Shown here: positions 1 to 7,347 of the stretch, piece after piece
Position numbering within the stretch: position 1 is the first letter of the stretch
Layout: each line of letters begins with the position of its first letter
Source of the DNA: Sphaerisporangium melleum
GTDB taxonomy: Bacteria; Actinomycetota; Actinomycetes; Streptosporangiales; Streptosporangiaceae
DNA: 52,879 nt
Assembly: GCF_014646695.1 (NCBI RefSeq)
Contig: NZ_BMNT01000010.1
Coordinates: forward strand, 1-52,879
Direction: 5' to 3'
Made by a program: the position numbers and the translations under genes
The notes under the pieces: generated by a model
The model's input: only the letters and a program-made list of their open reading frames with translations
The model's database searches: none
What the model was told of the DNA's origin: nothing

Positions 1-491
1 GTGAGCGCGTCGCGAGCGCGGCCGGCCACGGCGGCGTCGTACTCGATCGAGGTGACGGCCCTGTCGCCGAGCCGGTGGCATATCAGCGCGGTTGAATAGC
101 CGGTGCCGGTGCCGACCTCCAGCACCTTGTCTCCGCCTGCGATCTGCGCCGCCGCCAGCATCAGCACCACCAGGCCGGGCGACGTCGAGGAGGATGTCGG
201 CGCTCCCTGAACAGTGCCGCACGCACCCTCGACCGAGTCCCCGTCGATCTGCGTCACCCAGGTCTGGTCGCGGTACGCCAGCTCCAGCCATTCGTCCTCG
301 GTGACCTCCTTGCGGTGGATCACCTTCCACCGGTCGCCGTACTCGGTGGCCTCGGCGACCACCGAGCCGAGAAAGCGTTCTCGGGCCACGGACTCGACCG
401 CATCCCGCCAGCCGGGGTCGTGCAGCAACCCGGCCTGGGCGAGCCGGTCGGCAAGCGCGCGTCGGAGCCGTACGGCCTTATGAACGGTCAC
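1..491 (-). CDS. PCMT-like SAM methyltransferase of an ATP-grasp peptide-maturation locus (C-terminus off the window)
   Basis: The minus-strand frame opens with GTG at 491 and runs off the window start, so the C-terminus is missing. It has the SAM-binding signature LEVGTGTGYSTALI about 120 residues in, followed by an acidic strand (TSIEYD), as in protein-L-isoaspartate-type methyltransferases. The start overlaps the stop of the upstream ATP-grasp frame as GTGA, which implies translational coupling. In actinomycetes this gene order (ATP-grasp, then PCMT-like methyltransferase) is that of graspetide maturation loci, where the methyltransferase acts on the grasp-modified peptide. Family assignment is from motif and context; the substrate is inferred. 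With the ATP-grasp partner truncated, it may be an orphan. Confidence 0.75.
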   Translation of the reverse strand, partial: MTVHKAVRLRRALADRLAQAGLLHDPGWRDAVESVARERFLGSVVAEATEYGDRWKVIHRKEVTEDEWLELAYRDQTWVTQIDGDSVEGACGTVQGAPTSSSTSPGLVVLMLAAAQIAGGDKVLEVGTGTGYSTALICHRLGDRAVTSIEYDAAVAGRARDAL

Positions 492-757
492 GTCGGCTCC
501 TCCAAGAGCAGGTCGGCGATGGCGGCGGCGATGGGTGACCCGGTGGCGTCTGCCAACCAGGCCCACTGGCCGTTGGGATTGCACTCCAGGAATATCGGAA
601 CACCGTCCCTGGTGAGCGCGAAATCAAAGGCGCCGAAGCGCAGGCCCAGCGCGTCGAGGTAGGCGAGACAGCCCTCGGCGAGGCCGGCCGGAGGCTCGAT
701 CACCGTGTACGAGAGCCGGTCGTAGTCCTGCCGCCGGTCGAGCAGAGCCCCGGCTCC
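488..757 (-). pseudogene. C-terminal remnant of an ATP-grasp peptide ligase (TgmB/MvdD-like)
   Basis: About 89 codons in frame, ending LLLEEPT and carrying the typical end of actinomycete ATP-grasp peptide ligases: DYDRLSYTVIEPP, then LGLRFGAFDFAL and IFLECNPNGQWAWL. The glutamate and asparagine of ECNPNGQ are the metal/ATP ligands of the fold. Family members are about 300 residues, but here the frame is closed by a TGA at 758-760, which is the stop of the preceding small gene. The N-terminal and central domains are therefore gone, and no precursor peptide gene is visible upstream. Read as deletion debris; a GTG at 703 could still start a 71-residue fragment. Confidence 0.75.
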
Positions 758-1045
758 TCACCGTCCGTCCGGGACACGGCCACCGGCGTCCTCCTCCGGC
801 GGCCAGATCCGGGCGTCACGCGTCCTTTCGTCCCCTCGGCGCTGCTCCTCGAAGCCGAGGATCATGGCCAGCGCCGCGTGAGCGTTCATCCTGATCAATA
901 CGCTCGCATCGCCGGCCGGGTCGACGAACGGCGACACGGCCAGGGCCGCGGGAACGCCACGGCGGCCGAGCCAGTCCTGCATGCGCCTGCGCAGCTCGGC
1001 GGCCAGGCGGAGCGCCTGGCGGTCGCGATCGGTGAGGTGACACAT
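758..1045 (-). CDS. small hypothetical protein behind the anti-sigma-like ATPase
   Basis: 95 residues starting MCHLTDRDRQALRLAAELR, with a good Shine-Dalgarno (GGAGG about 8 bases before ATG) and only 14 bases after the upstream ATPase stop, so it is probably co-transcribed. The body is helical (QALRLAAELRRRMQDW, then AALAMILGFEEQRR) and ends in a charged tail. I recognise no domain. The last codons abut the ATP-grasp remnant, so the C-terminus may have been altered by the deletion that removed that gene. Confidence 0.6.
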   Translation of the reverse strand: MCHLTDRDRQALRLAAELRRRMQDWLGRRGVPAALAVSPFVDPAGDASVLIRMNAHAALAMILGFEEQRRGDERTRDARIWPPEEDAGGRVPDGR

Positions 1046-1059
1046 CCGGCCGCCTCCGT

Positions 1060-1596
1060 TCAGCTCTCGCCGACGAGCAGCAGGTCCACCCACGTCTCGG
1101 GCAGCTTCTCGTCCACGTCGAACCACACGGCCATCCCGTCGCCGCGCCGCCGGGTGATCCCCCACTGCTTGGCCAGCGCGTCGACCAGGCGCATGCCCCG
1201 CCCGCTCTCGGCGCCCTGGTCGTCCCGCAGCAGCCGCGGCAGGCCGTTGTTCCCCTCGTCCATGACCTTGATGTGCAGGTCCTCCGTGAACGTACGGACG
1301 ATCGCCAGGGTGAAGAAAGACGACCCGCTGTACCGGACGGAGTTCGACGTCAGCTCGGACACCAGCAGCACCGCGATCTCCGCGGCCGGGTGATCGAGCA
1401 GCGTCTGTTGCGTGACCTGCCGCGCGCAGGACACCTGATCCCCGGTGGCCCGGAAGGTCTCCCGCCGGAAGGTACGCACCCGCAGCGCCTCCCCGGCCAC
1501 CGGCGGGTTCGGCACCAGACTCCACCCACTCGGCGCCCCGCTGAGCTCCCCTACCGAGACGTGCCCCGTTGCGGACTCCGCCTGGTCCATGGTCAT
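1060..1596 (-). CDS. anti-sigma-factor-like ATP-binding protein (HATPase, RsbW type)
   Basis: 178 residues with the GHKL ATPase motifs: N-box LLVSELTSNSVRYSG (about 78-92), G1 box VMDEGNNGLP and G2 box GRGMRLVDALAKQWG. No dimerisation or receiver domain is present, as in RsbW/SpoIIAB-like serine kinases of actinomycetes. GGAGGTGA lies 8 bases before the ATG at 1596. It is divergent from the XRE/DUF5753 regulator at 1834 and the DUF397 gene; in Streptomyces such ATPase/regulator/DUF397 sets form WhiJ/AbaA-like clusters tied to development and antibiotic control. The target (a sigma factor or the regulator) is inferred. Confidence 0.85.
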   Translation of the reverse strand: MTMDQAESATGHVSVGELSGAPSGWSLVPNPPVAGEALRVRTFRRETFRATGDQVSCARQVTQQTLLDHPAAEIAVLLVSELTSNSVRYSGSSFFTLAIVRTFTEDLHIKVMDEGNNGLPRLLRDDQGAESGRGMRLVDALAKQWGITRRRGDGMAVWFDVDEKLPETWVDLLLVGES

Positions 1597-1693
1597 CGTC
1601 CAGTCACCTCCAGATGCTCCGATTCCCTGCGCTCACAGCAGGTTCGATGGCAAGCTCTACCGAGCGTGACTGGTTGACTACTAATCTGCAACC

Positions 1694-1707
1694 GGAATCG
1701 AGATTCC
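1694..1707. promoter_or_regulatory. palindrome GGAATC-GA-GATTCC in a divergent promoter region
   Basis: A perfect 6+6 inverted repeat lies between the divergent ATPase (start 1596) and XRE regulator (start 1834). It is a plausible binding site for the neighbouring XRE protein; the function is inferred from position and symmetry only. Confidence 0.35.
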
Positions 1708-1833
1708 ATAGAAAATTGCAATAGATCTTGATGCTGGATTGCATGCCGAGTCGGCCGGCCGATGAGGAAGTTTGCCGGGTTCATCCCATCCAGCACCGAC
1801 CAGCTAAAGCGACAAGAAGGGACAATCTCCGAG

Positions 1834-2691
1834 ATGGCATCAGCAAGCCCCACCATCCGGCAGCGTCGGCTCGCCACGGAATTGCAGCGCCTCAGGGAGG
1901 CGGCCGGCTTCACTCGGGAGGACGTCGCAGCGCGCCTCGAATGGCACGCCACGAAGGTGTGGCGGATGGAGAACGCCCGATCCAGCGTCACAACGGCCGA
2001 TCTACGCCACCTTCTCGATCTCTACGAGGCCAACGAGCCGCATCGCGAAGCTCTCATCGCGTTCGCCCGACAGGCAAGGCAGAAGGGCTGGTGGAGCGAG
2101 TATCGCGACGTCCTGACCGGTTCGTACAACGACCTCGAAGCACAGGCTTCGATGCTCAGGAACTTCGAACCACTGCTGATCCCGGGCCTCCTGCAGACAG
2201 AGGCGTACGCGCGGACGGTGATCCGCGCCGCGCCCGTCGTTGACCCCAAGGAGGTCAAACGCCGTACGGACGCTCGCATGGCCCGCCAGCAGCGCCTCAT
2301 CCACCAGGACGAAGGCCCTCAACTGTGGGTCGTCATCGACGAGGCGGCGATCCGCCGCCCAGTGGGTGGCGCCGACGTCATGTGCGAGCAGTTGGAACAC
2401 CTGGTGCGGCTCAGCGACGAGCCCCGCATCACGATCCAGGTCATCAGGAACTCGGCCGGCGCCCATCCGGGCCTGACCGGCCCCTTCGTGATCCTCGACT
2501 TCCCGAACCCGGCCTTCTTCGCGCCCGTCGTCTACCTCGAGCTCGCGCCAGACGGCATGTATTTGGAGGAGACGGAGCAGATCATGCGATATACGCTGAT
2601 GTTCGACCACCTCCGAGCGATCGCCCTTGGACCCGCCGAGTCGATCAAGTTCATCAGAGCCACCATGGACGGACTCGGCCATGACGAGTGA
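1834..2691 (+). CDS. XRE-family regulator with DUF5753 domain (WhiJ-like)
   Basis: 285 residues. An N-terminal helix-turn-helix at about 9-65 (ELQRLREAAGFTREDVAARL, then KVWRMENARSSV) is followed by a DUF5753 domain from about 90 (NFEPLLIPGLLQTEAYARTV). The open frame extends upstream, but the ATG at 1834 has AGAAGGGA before it and gives the usual family N-terminus. The next gene, DUF397, begins 13 bases after the stop. This pair is a hallmark of actinomycetes, where many copies modulate differentiation and secondary metabolism. Probably autoregulated through the palindrome at 1694. Confidence 0.9.
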   Translation: MASASPTIRQRRLATELQRLREAAGFTREDVAARLEWHATKVWRMENARSSVTTADLRHLLDLYEANEPHREALIAFARQARQKGWWSEYRDVLTGSYNDLEAQASMLRNFEPLLIPGLLQTEAYARTVIRAAPVVDPKEVKRRTDARMARQQRLIHQDEGPQLWVVIDEAAIRRPVGGADVMCEQLEHLVRLSDEPRITIQVIRNSAGAHPGLTGPFVILDFPNPAFFAPVVYLELAPDGMYLEETEQIMRYTLMFDHLRAIALGPAESIKFIRATMDGLGHDE

Positions 2692-2704
2692 ATCGAGGCG
2701 AGAG

Positions 2705-2908
2705 ATGAGCAGCAACGTCGAGCTGGACCTGTCACACGCCACCTGGCAGAAGAGCAGCTACAGCCAGGGTCAGGGCAACAACTGCATAGAGGTCGCCAAG
2801 GTCCAGTGCCACATCGCAGTACGCGACTCCAAAGTCCCGGAGGGCACCGTCCTGATTATCCAACGACCAGAATGGAGGGCTTTCCTTACGCAGATCAAGC
2901 GAGGATAG
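2705..2908 (+). CDS. DUF397 small protein
   Basis: 67 residues with the family signature WQKSSYSQGQGNNCIEVA, an AVRDSKVPEG stretch and a C-terminal W-x2-FL motif (EWRAFLTQIKRG). The start ATG has AGGCGAGAG ahead of it, and the gene is 13 bases behind the XRE/DUF5753 regulator. Members are thought to work with that regulator as a modulator or antitoxin-like partner. The pairing is established for the family; the precise action here is inferred. Confidence 0.9.
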   Translation: MSSNVELDLSHATWQKSSYSQGQGNNCIEVAKVQCHIAVRDSKVPEGTVLIIQRPEWRAFLTQIKRG

Positions 2909-3108
2909 TGTCCCTCGTCTGCATGTTTGACAGGTAGGGCGACTCGATGATGCGAGCCGAGGCCTGTCGCGCGTAATGACGGCCACTTCTGCCTGTGCCT
3001 CCGCCGAGGGCAAATCCACCGTGAGCTGATTACCAAATCCGCCGAGCGTAGTTGCGAACCCGTCCGCCGCCACTCCAAGAACATCAGGCAGCTACGTCGC
3101 TTAAGCCA

Positions 3109-3654
3109 TTAAAGCTCTTTGGCCACCTTGCGCCCTCGGCCTCTACTGGTACTGGCCCAGCCCGTCGGGGATACCTTCACCTGAAACTTGGGCGCTGGAG
3201 GTGATTGTCCGATGCGCCAGGCACTTACCTCAACCGCGAAGAACCGATGACGCGCCTCGGCGTACTGGTTCAGCCACTGAATGGCGTCGACATGCTCGGT
3301 CTCGAATGCCTTGGCTACCCAAATAACAGTCGCGGGATTTGTTCCGGCCGTGTATGTGATCAGTTGACCTAGATGACGATGGTCCCCTGTCTCCAACTGG
3401 TTCTCGACAATCACCACACCACCAGTTAGCCGGTCTGAGCCAATCAGATCCAGTGCGTATCGGCCCACACCGTACTCTCTACGATCCCACGCCAAGTCCA
3501 TGCCGAGAGCGCGGCCCAACTCTTCTGGGTGGCGCCATAGCCAGGGCGTGAAGTCCCTGGCTTCATGCGCCCACAGGTGCCGAAGCGGAACCTCCTCCAG
3601 TCGCCCTATGGAGGACTTGTCACTGGCCTCGTCCCCGCACCCAGCCCATGTCAC
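3109..3654 (-). CDS. PD-(D/E)XK nuclease-fold protein (N-terminal half of DUF4268-type proteins)
   Basis: 181 residues from a GTG at 3654 preceded by GGGAGG (6-base spacer). The sequence follows the nuclease half of DUF4268 proteins: PLRHLWAHEARDFTPWL, then YALDLIGSDRLTGGVVIVEN and QLETGDHRHLGQLITYTAG. D (ALDLIG) and E-N-Q (VENQLE) match the D...ExQ acids of the fold. It ends after FQVKVSPTGWAS, where family members usually continue with about 140 residues of DUF4268, so it is either a minimal version or a C-terminal truncation. It sits at the edge of the A/T-richer defence island. Substrate unknown. Confidence 0.65.
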   Translation of the reverse strand: MTWAGCGDEASDKSSIGRLEEVPLRHLWAHEARDFTPWLWRHPEELGRALGMDLAWDRREYGVGRYALDLIGSDRLTGGVVIVENQLETGDHRHLGQLITYTAGTNPATVIWVAKAFETEHVDAIQWLNQYAEARHRFFAVEVSAWRIGQSPPAPKFQVKVSPTGWASTSRGRGRKVAKEL

Positions 3655-4105
3655 AGGCAACCTCCCAAGCATTCCAGTTGACGAATGGGGCGAAGAGCAA
3701 AGATATCGCGCCTCGGCGGAAATGGCTAGTCGAACCGGGCGATACGACAAGTAAGTCATGGGCCAGTGGCAACCGGCAAGCATGGAGGGGAATCGGTAGA
3801 GATCGGGAAGGATCGGGAAGGATCGGGAAAATTCGCAGCTGACACTGGACCGGCATAGCACTCGGCGGGGAGATCCCCTTTTAGGGACACATCAGACATT
3901 CGAGTTAAAATGGCATATATCACATGCTCAGCACCATTCTCCACCAGCGCCCGCCCGCCATCGACAGATGCCCACTACCATCTACCTACGGAAACGAGGG
4001 TAATGTCACTCAAGCCCCGAATGCGTGTTATTGTCGCGTCACGCTGGCGACGATCAGCCCAATCAGCGCCTGCTCACACATACGACAGAGGGGGCTCAAC
4101 TTTCC
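3655..4105. other. 450-base gene-free stretch between divergent genes
   Basis: Holds the decamer repeats at 3801-3830, a small GGGG-AGAT-CCCC stem followed by TTTT near 3867, and a low-GC patch (3905-3925). Open frames here have no ribosome-binding site or recognisable protein. It probably contains the promoters of both flanking genes. Confidence 0.4.
3801..3830. repeat. three tandem decamers GATCGGGAAG
   Basis: Units at 3801-3810, 3811-3820 and 3821-3830 (the last base of the third is changed), preceded by a degenerate copy AATCGGTAGA at 3791. The array is phased at one helical turn and lies about 150 bases upstream of the nuclease-fold gene. It could be an iteron-like protein-binding array or simple slippage. 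Confidence 0.6.
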
Positions 4106-5095
4106 GTGCCCAGAAAAGAGCAAGACGACCGTTCACATCTCGTCGTTGCGGAAAGACAGAGGATTCGCACTGCGTGCGGTGGACCCAAGTACGAGGCCAT
4201 CTGCAAGATCGCATCCGACTCGCCTCTAGGCGTCGGTAGTCACAAGCACGGCAAGCCGTCCCTGACCAAGACCACAGTGGGCAACTTCTTCAACGGAGTG
4301 CAGGCGCAACCCGGCTGGGACGTCGCAGGACCGATACTTTGGGCCTGCTACCAGTACGCTAAGGACACTGGCCTGATGCCCGAGGTGGATCCTGCCCTCG
4401 AGGCGCGCACATCGTGGGAAGTACTGACGAAGCTGAGCTTCTCCCAACAGCCTGAGCAGAACATAAACTCCACCGACATAACACAGCCCCCGCCTGCTGC
4501 GGATGTCATCGCGAAGCCGTCAAAGCCGGAGGGGAGGGCAGTCATCCCTCCAGCTCGGCCTGGGGATGAGTTTTCAGCCGAACATCGCTGGTATCTGAAC
4601 ACCTATGGACAACTGGGGGCTGACCTGCACAGGGCGGCGGCAACCGGCGACAGCGAGGCGGCCTACTGCCTGGGCTCTGTTCTGGCTGCGGACCGGCAGC
4701 CACACCGAGCCATCCCTTGGCTTGCCGCGGCAACCGAGTCTCAGCATCTAGCAGCTTCCCAGCTCCTGACGGGAGACGTTACGACCAAAGCAGGCCTAGC
4801 CCTGGCCGTCGAGCATACCTATCGACTGGGGTACACCGCACACCACGGGATAGGAGACCTAGGACGGGCAGAATTTTACTATACGTACGCAGCGAATCGT
4901 GGCCATTCTGATGCCGCGTACCATCTTGCACACCTATTCCTAAGCCGCGGCGAGAACGGAACCGCGGCCCGCTGGCTTACCGTTGCGAGTGCGGGCGATA
5001 ATCGAGACGCCAAGCGCCAACTACAGAAGCTAATGCAGAGAGTGAATAAAAACGTTCACCGAGCCCATACCCTGAGCTACCACACTTCCGAATAA
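4106..5095 (+). CDS. Sel1-like repeat (TPR-type) protein
   Basis: 329 residues from GTG 4106 (AGAGGGGG upstream; spacing is long, so the start is moderately sure). The first 90 residues are helical and basic with a sequence-specific look (RQRIRTACGGPKYEAICKIA, KPSLTKTTVGNFFNG), resembling an XRE-like DNA-binding region. After a proline-rich linker (about 120-160) come Sel1/TPR-like helices, AAATGDSEAAYCLGSVLA, AEFYYTYAANRGHSDAAYHL and HLFLSRGENGTAARWL. Such proteins act as scaffolds or regulators. It starts the A/T-richer island and may belong to the adjacent module; function unknown. Confidence 0.65.
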   Translation: MPRKEQDDRSHLVVAERQRIRTACGGPKYEAICKIASDSPLGVGSHKHGKPSLTKTTVGNFFNGVQAQPGWDVAGPILWACYQYAKDTGLMPEVDPALEARTSWEVLTKLSFSQQPEQNINSTDITQPPPAADVIAKPSKPEGRAVIPPARPGDEFSAEHRWYLNTYGQLGADLHRAAATGDSEAAYCLGSVLAADRQPHRAIPWLAAATESQHLAASQLLTGDVTTKAGLALAVEHTYRLGYTAHHGIGDLGRAEFYYTYAANRGHSDAAYHLAHLFLSRGENGTAARWLTVASAGDNRDAKRQLQKLMQRVNKNVHRAHTLSYHTSE

Positions 5096-5113
5096 TACGT
5101 ACAACTTACGGGT

Positions 5114-5812
5114 CTACGACTCAAGAGAGAACTTGAGGTGATCCGCTATGGCCTTACGCGCCTCTACCGGGAAGCGACGATACTCCGACCATATCCGTTC
5201 AACGGTGGTCGGCCGCCGACGTCCGGCCGCCACCCATATGGCCAAGGTCTCCCGCTCAGCAGCGTCCAGGACAGAGATACTGTCTATCAATTCAGGAAGA
5301 CTAGCCCCCCTGTTGACCGACGCACCCGACTTGCATCGCCGGCACTCAGTCACGTATTGGACGGCAGACTCTCCGTCTGCCCCCTCCACTGTCCGACGTG
5401 TTACCGTCAACTGGGCCGTCTCATGACTAGACTCCGCGTACGTCTCGCCACCTGCGATCCCGCAGACGACACACATGAAATCGTCGCCGGCGAAGACTGC
5501 CATGCGCTGCTTATTCGACAATGCGTCCCCTACGGGACTGGACTTCTGGGGGTCCCAGACTTCCTCGCCGGCCTTGAGAAAGCGCAGCTCGTTGGAGCTG
5601 AGCGAAGCATCCTCCTTGTTGGTCATGATCTGCCAGCCGTGCGGCCGGAGGTCACGCATCCGACGATCGACCTGCTCTACCCCTGGGAACGCGTCTCGCA
5701 GCTGGGCCTTCGTGAACAGGTTCCCCTCTCCGACCACCGAGACCAGCCAGAGCGCAACTCGGATCTTGGTCCCGTACTTGGCGCTAGTGTCGTCCCAGGC
5801 AGGAAGATCCAT
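5114..5812 (-). CDS. winged-helix plus zinc-ribbon (HNH-like) protein of the methyltransferase/SNF2 module
   Basis: 232 residues; start ATG 5812 with GAAGGGA upstream. Residues 1-90 look like a winged helix (KIRVALWLVSVVGEGNLFTK, AQLRDAFPGVEQVDRRMRDL). Then comes a zinc knuckle C114-x2-C117 (FMCVVCG) and C157-x2-C160 (TECRRCK), spaced as in treble-clef HNH nucleases, but the catalytic histidines are not obvious: the position where a DH/HH would stand reads AQLTVTRR. It may be an HNH derivative used for DNA binding, or an active variant. It is divergent from the ParB-SNF2-nuclease operon, sharing a 109-base promoter region with an imperfect palindrome. Confidence 0.65.
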   Translation of the reverse strand: MDLPAWDDTSAKYGTKIRVALWLVSVVGEGNLFTKAQLRDAFPGVEQVDRRMRDLRPHGWQIMTNKEDASLSSNELRFLKAGEEVWDPQKSSPVGDALSNKQRMAVFAGDDFMCVVCGIAGGETYAESSHETAQLTVTRRTVEGADGESAVQYVTECRRCKSGASVNRGASLPELIDSISVLDAAERETLAIWVAAGRRRPTTVERIWSEYRRFPVEARKAIADHLKFSLES

Positions 5813-5873
5813 CCCGGATCCCTTCGTCGAAACGTAACTCGTCCCGAAGGCTCACACCTACGGCAATCCCTAC

Positions 5874-5889
5874 GATGATACGTACCATC
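5874..5889. promoter_or_regulatory. imperfect 16-base palindrome GATGATACGTACCATC
   Basis: Seven of eight base pairs are symmetric about TAC/GTA. It lies in the only intergenic space between the divergent winged-helix gene (5812) and the ParB-like gene (5922). It could be an operator for the winged-helix protein; inferred from symmetry and position. Confidence 0.35.
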
Positions 5890-5921
5890 CGACACACGAG
5901 GTCACCCTTAGGAGATCATCA

Positions 5922-7340
5922 ATGGCCCTGCCGGAACCCCCTGGCGGCAACGATGTCAGGACATTGGTAGCGCGGCGGCTGGCCGAAGTCCAGAGAGGTC
6001 AGGGCGCGCGGGAGTCCGTCACCATCGAGTGGCGGAGTCGCCCGCTGAGCATCGACGTTATTGACGTGCCCGTGGAGATGCTGTATTACAACCCGGAGAC
6101 CCATCGGATCCGCGCACAGCGCGAGCATGATCCTGCTCGGGACGCGTATCTGACCTCTGATCCATGGAGCCAGGAAAGTCAAGACTACCTGCACGACCTT
6201 CTCAAGGCCAATCCCGCGGACCCCGATCGGGAAGACCCCGAATTTGCCGGGCTTCGGGATGATCTAAAAGAATATGGCCAGAAAGACCCTGGAATAATCA
6301 CTCCGAGTGGCATTCTAGTCAACGGCAACACTCGACGTGCGGCTCTCAAGGATCTTGGCTCTCCTAATATTCGCGTCGGCGTACTACCCAGCGACTGGTC
6401 CTGGCAGGACATCGGCGCTGTGGAGTTGGAGCTTCAGCTTCGCAAGGAGCACAGACGTGACTACTCGTACATAAACTGGCTCCTCGCCATCGACGAGGAG
6501 GAGACGAACGGCCGAGGCGTAGCAGAAATCGCCAAGAGCTTCCGCATCCATCAGAAGACCGTCCAGCAAGCCAGATGGATCCTAAGCTTTATCCGTGAGG
6601 CGATTGACCGGAGCCGCATCAAGCTTTCGGACGGCAGCACTGTAAGCATGCGATTGGTCGATTTCGAGCAGGACCAAGAGAAGCTCAAAGAGTTGCACCG
6701 CGTGTACACAAACATTAAGGATCAGGAGAAGGCAGACGCCCTAAAGGAAGCGAGACTACTGGCGATTATCCTAGGTAAGAGCAAGACGGACGTGCGCCTT
6801 ATCGAGGAGAACTTCCTTGAGAGGTACCTTGAGCCCAGGCTGGCTCCCGAACTCAAGTCCGAGGGGATAAGAGGATCGGACACGGTCAAGGTTCCGGGTC
6901 TAGACATCAACGTCCGCGATACTTCGACCAAAATCAAACAGGCACGCGCAACTACGGACATGGTTCTCAGAGCGACAGCTCAGACGACAGCCGCGGCCCG
7001 GCTGACCCCAAAGGAAAGCTCTGAGGCCAATAGGATCATCTCAGCAGCCGAAAACGCAGTGGAGTCCGGGCTAACGACAGCCGGCCGTGACATCAGGTTG
7101 CGAAAGCGCAAGCTGGCTGCGCCGGAGAGACTCAGTGACGTGAACGACCTGCTGCTCTTGTGTATTGACGACATTGTCCAGGCACGCAGCCAGGGTCTTT
7201 TCGACCACGAAGCCCTCGATGACGCAATTCTAGGCCTGCGGGATACACTTCGGAAGCTTGCGCAGCAAGCATCGCGAGGTGTCAGCGATCCAGGCGAGGG
7301 GCTTATCTGGATCCAGAACGCTACCGCGGACCGGAGGTAG
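5922..7340 (+). CDS. ParB/Srx-fold protein, first gene of the SNF2 operon
   Basis: 472 residues; ATG follows TTAGGAGATCATCA. The N-terminal part has ParB-like boxes: YYNPETHRIRAQ (55-66), then GIITPSGILVNGNTRRAAL (124-142), where NGNTRR corresponds to the phosphate-binding GxxRxxA box of ParB/sulfiredoxin folds. A helix-turn-helix follows (GVAEIAKSFRIHQKTVQQAR, 199-218), then a long helical C-terminus with arginine/lysine-rich stretches. No partner ParA is near, so a plasmid-partition role is unlikely. ParB-like proteins in defence islands act as nucleases, CTP/ATP-dependent clamps or DNA-binding adaptors. The stop is 7 bases before the SNF2 start, so the genes are co-expressed. Confidence 0.8.
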   Translation: MALPEPPGGNDVRTLVARRLAEVQRGQGARESVTIEWRSRPLSIDVIDVPVEMLYYNPETHRIRAQREHDPARDAYLTSDPWSQESQDYLHDLLKANPADPDREDPEFAGLRDDLKEYGQKDPGIITPSGILVNGNTRRAALKDLGSPNIRVGVLPSDWSWQDIGAVELELQLRKEHRRDYSYINWLLAIDEEETNGRGVAEIAKSFRIHQKTVQQARWILSFIREAIDRSRIKLSDGSTVSMRLVDFEQDQEKLKELHRVYTNIKDQEKADALKEARLLAIILGKSKTDVRLIEENFLERYLEPRLAPELKSEGIRGSDTVKVPGLDINVRDTSTKIKQARATTDMVLRATAQTTAAARLTPKESSEANRIISAAENAVESGLTTAGRDIRLRKRKLAAPERLSDVNDLLLLCIDDIVQARSQGLFDHEALDDAILGLRDTLRKLAQQASRGVSDPGEGLIWIQNATADRR

Positions 7341-7347
7341 CGCAAGC

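Noticed and set aside
2909-3108. Minus-strand frame reading like a protein fragment (GFGNQLTVDLPSAEAQAEVA)
   Set aside because: No start or ribosome-binding site and only about 40 convincing residues; could be a remnant but identity cannot be supported.
3867-3884. GGGG-AGAT-CCCC-TTTT mini-hairpin as a terminator
   Set aside because: Four-base stem is too weak and no gene ends there on the plus strand.
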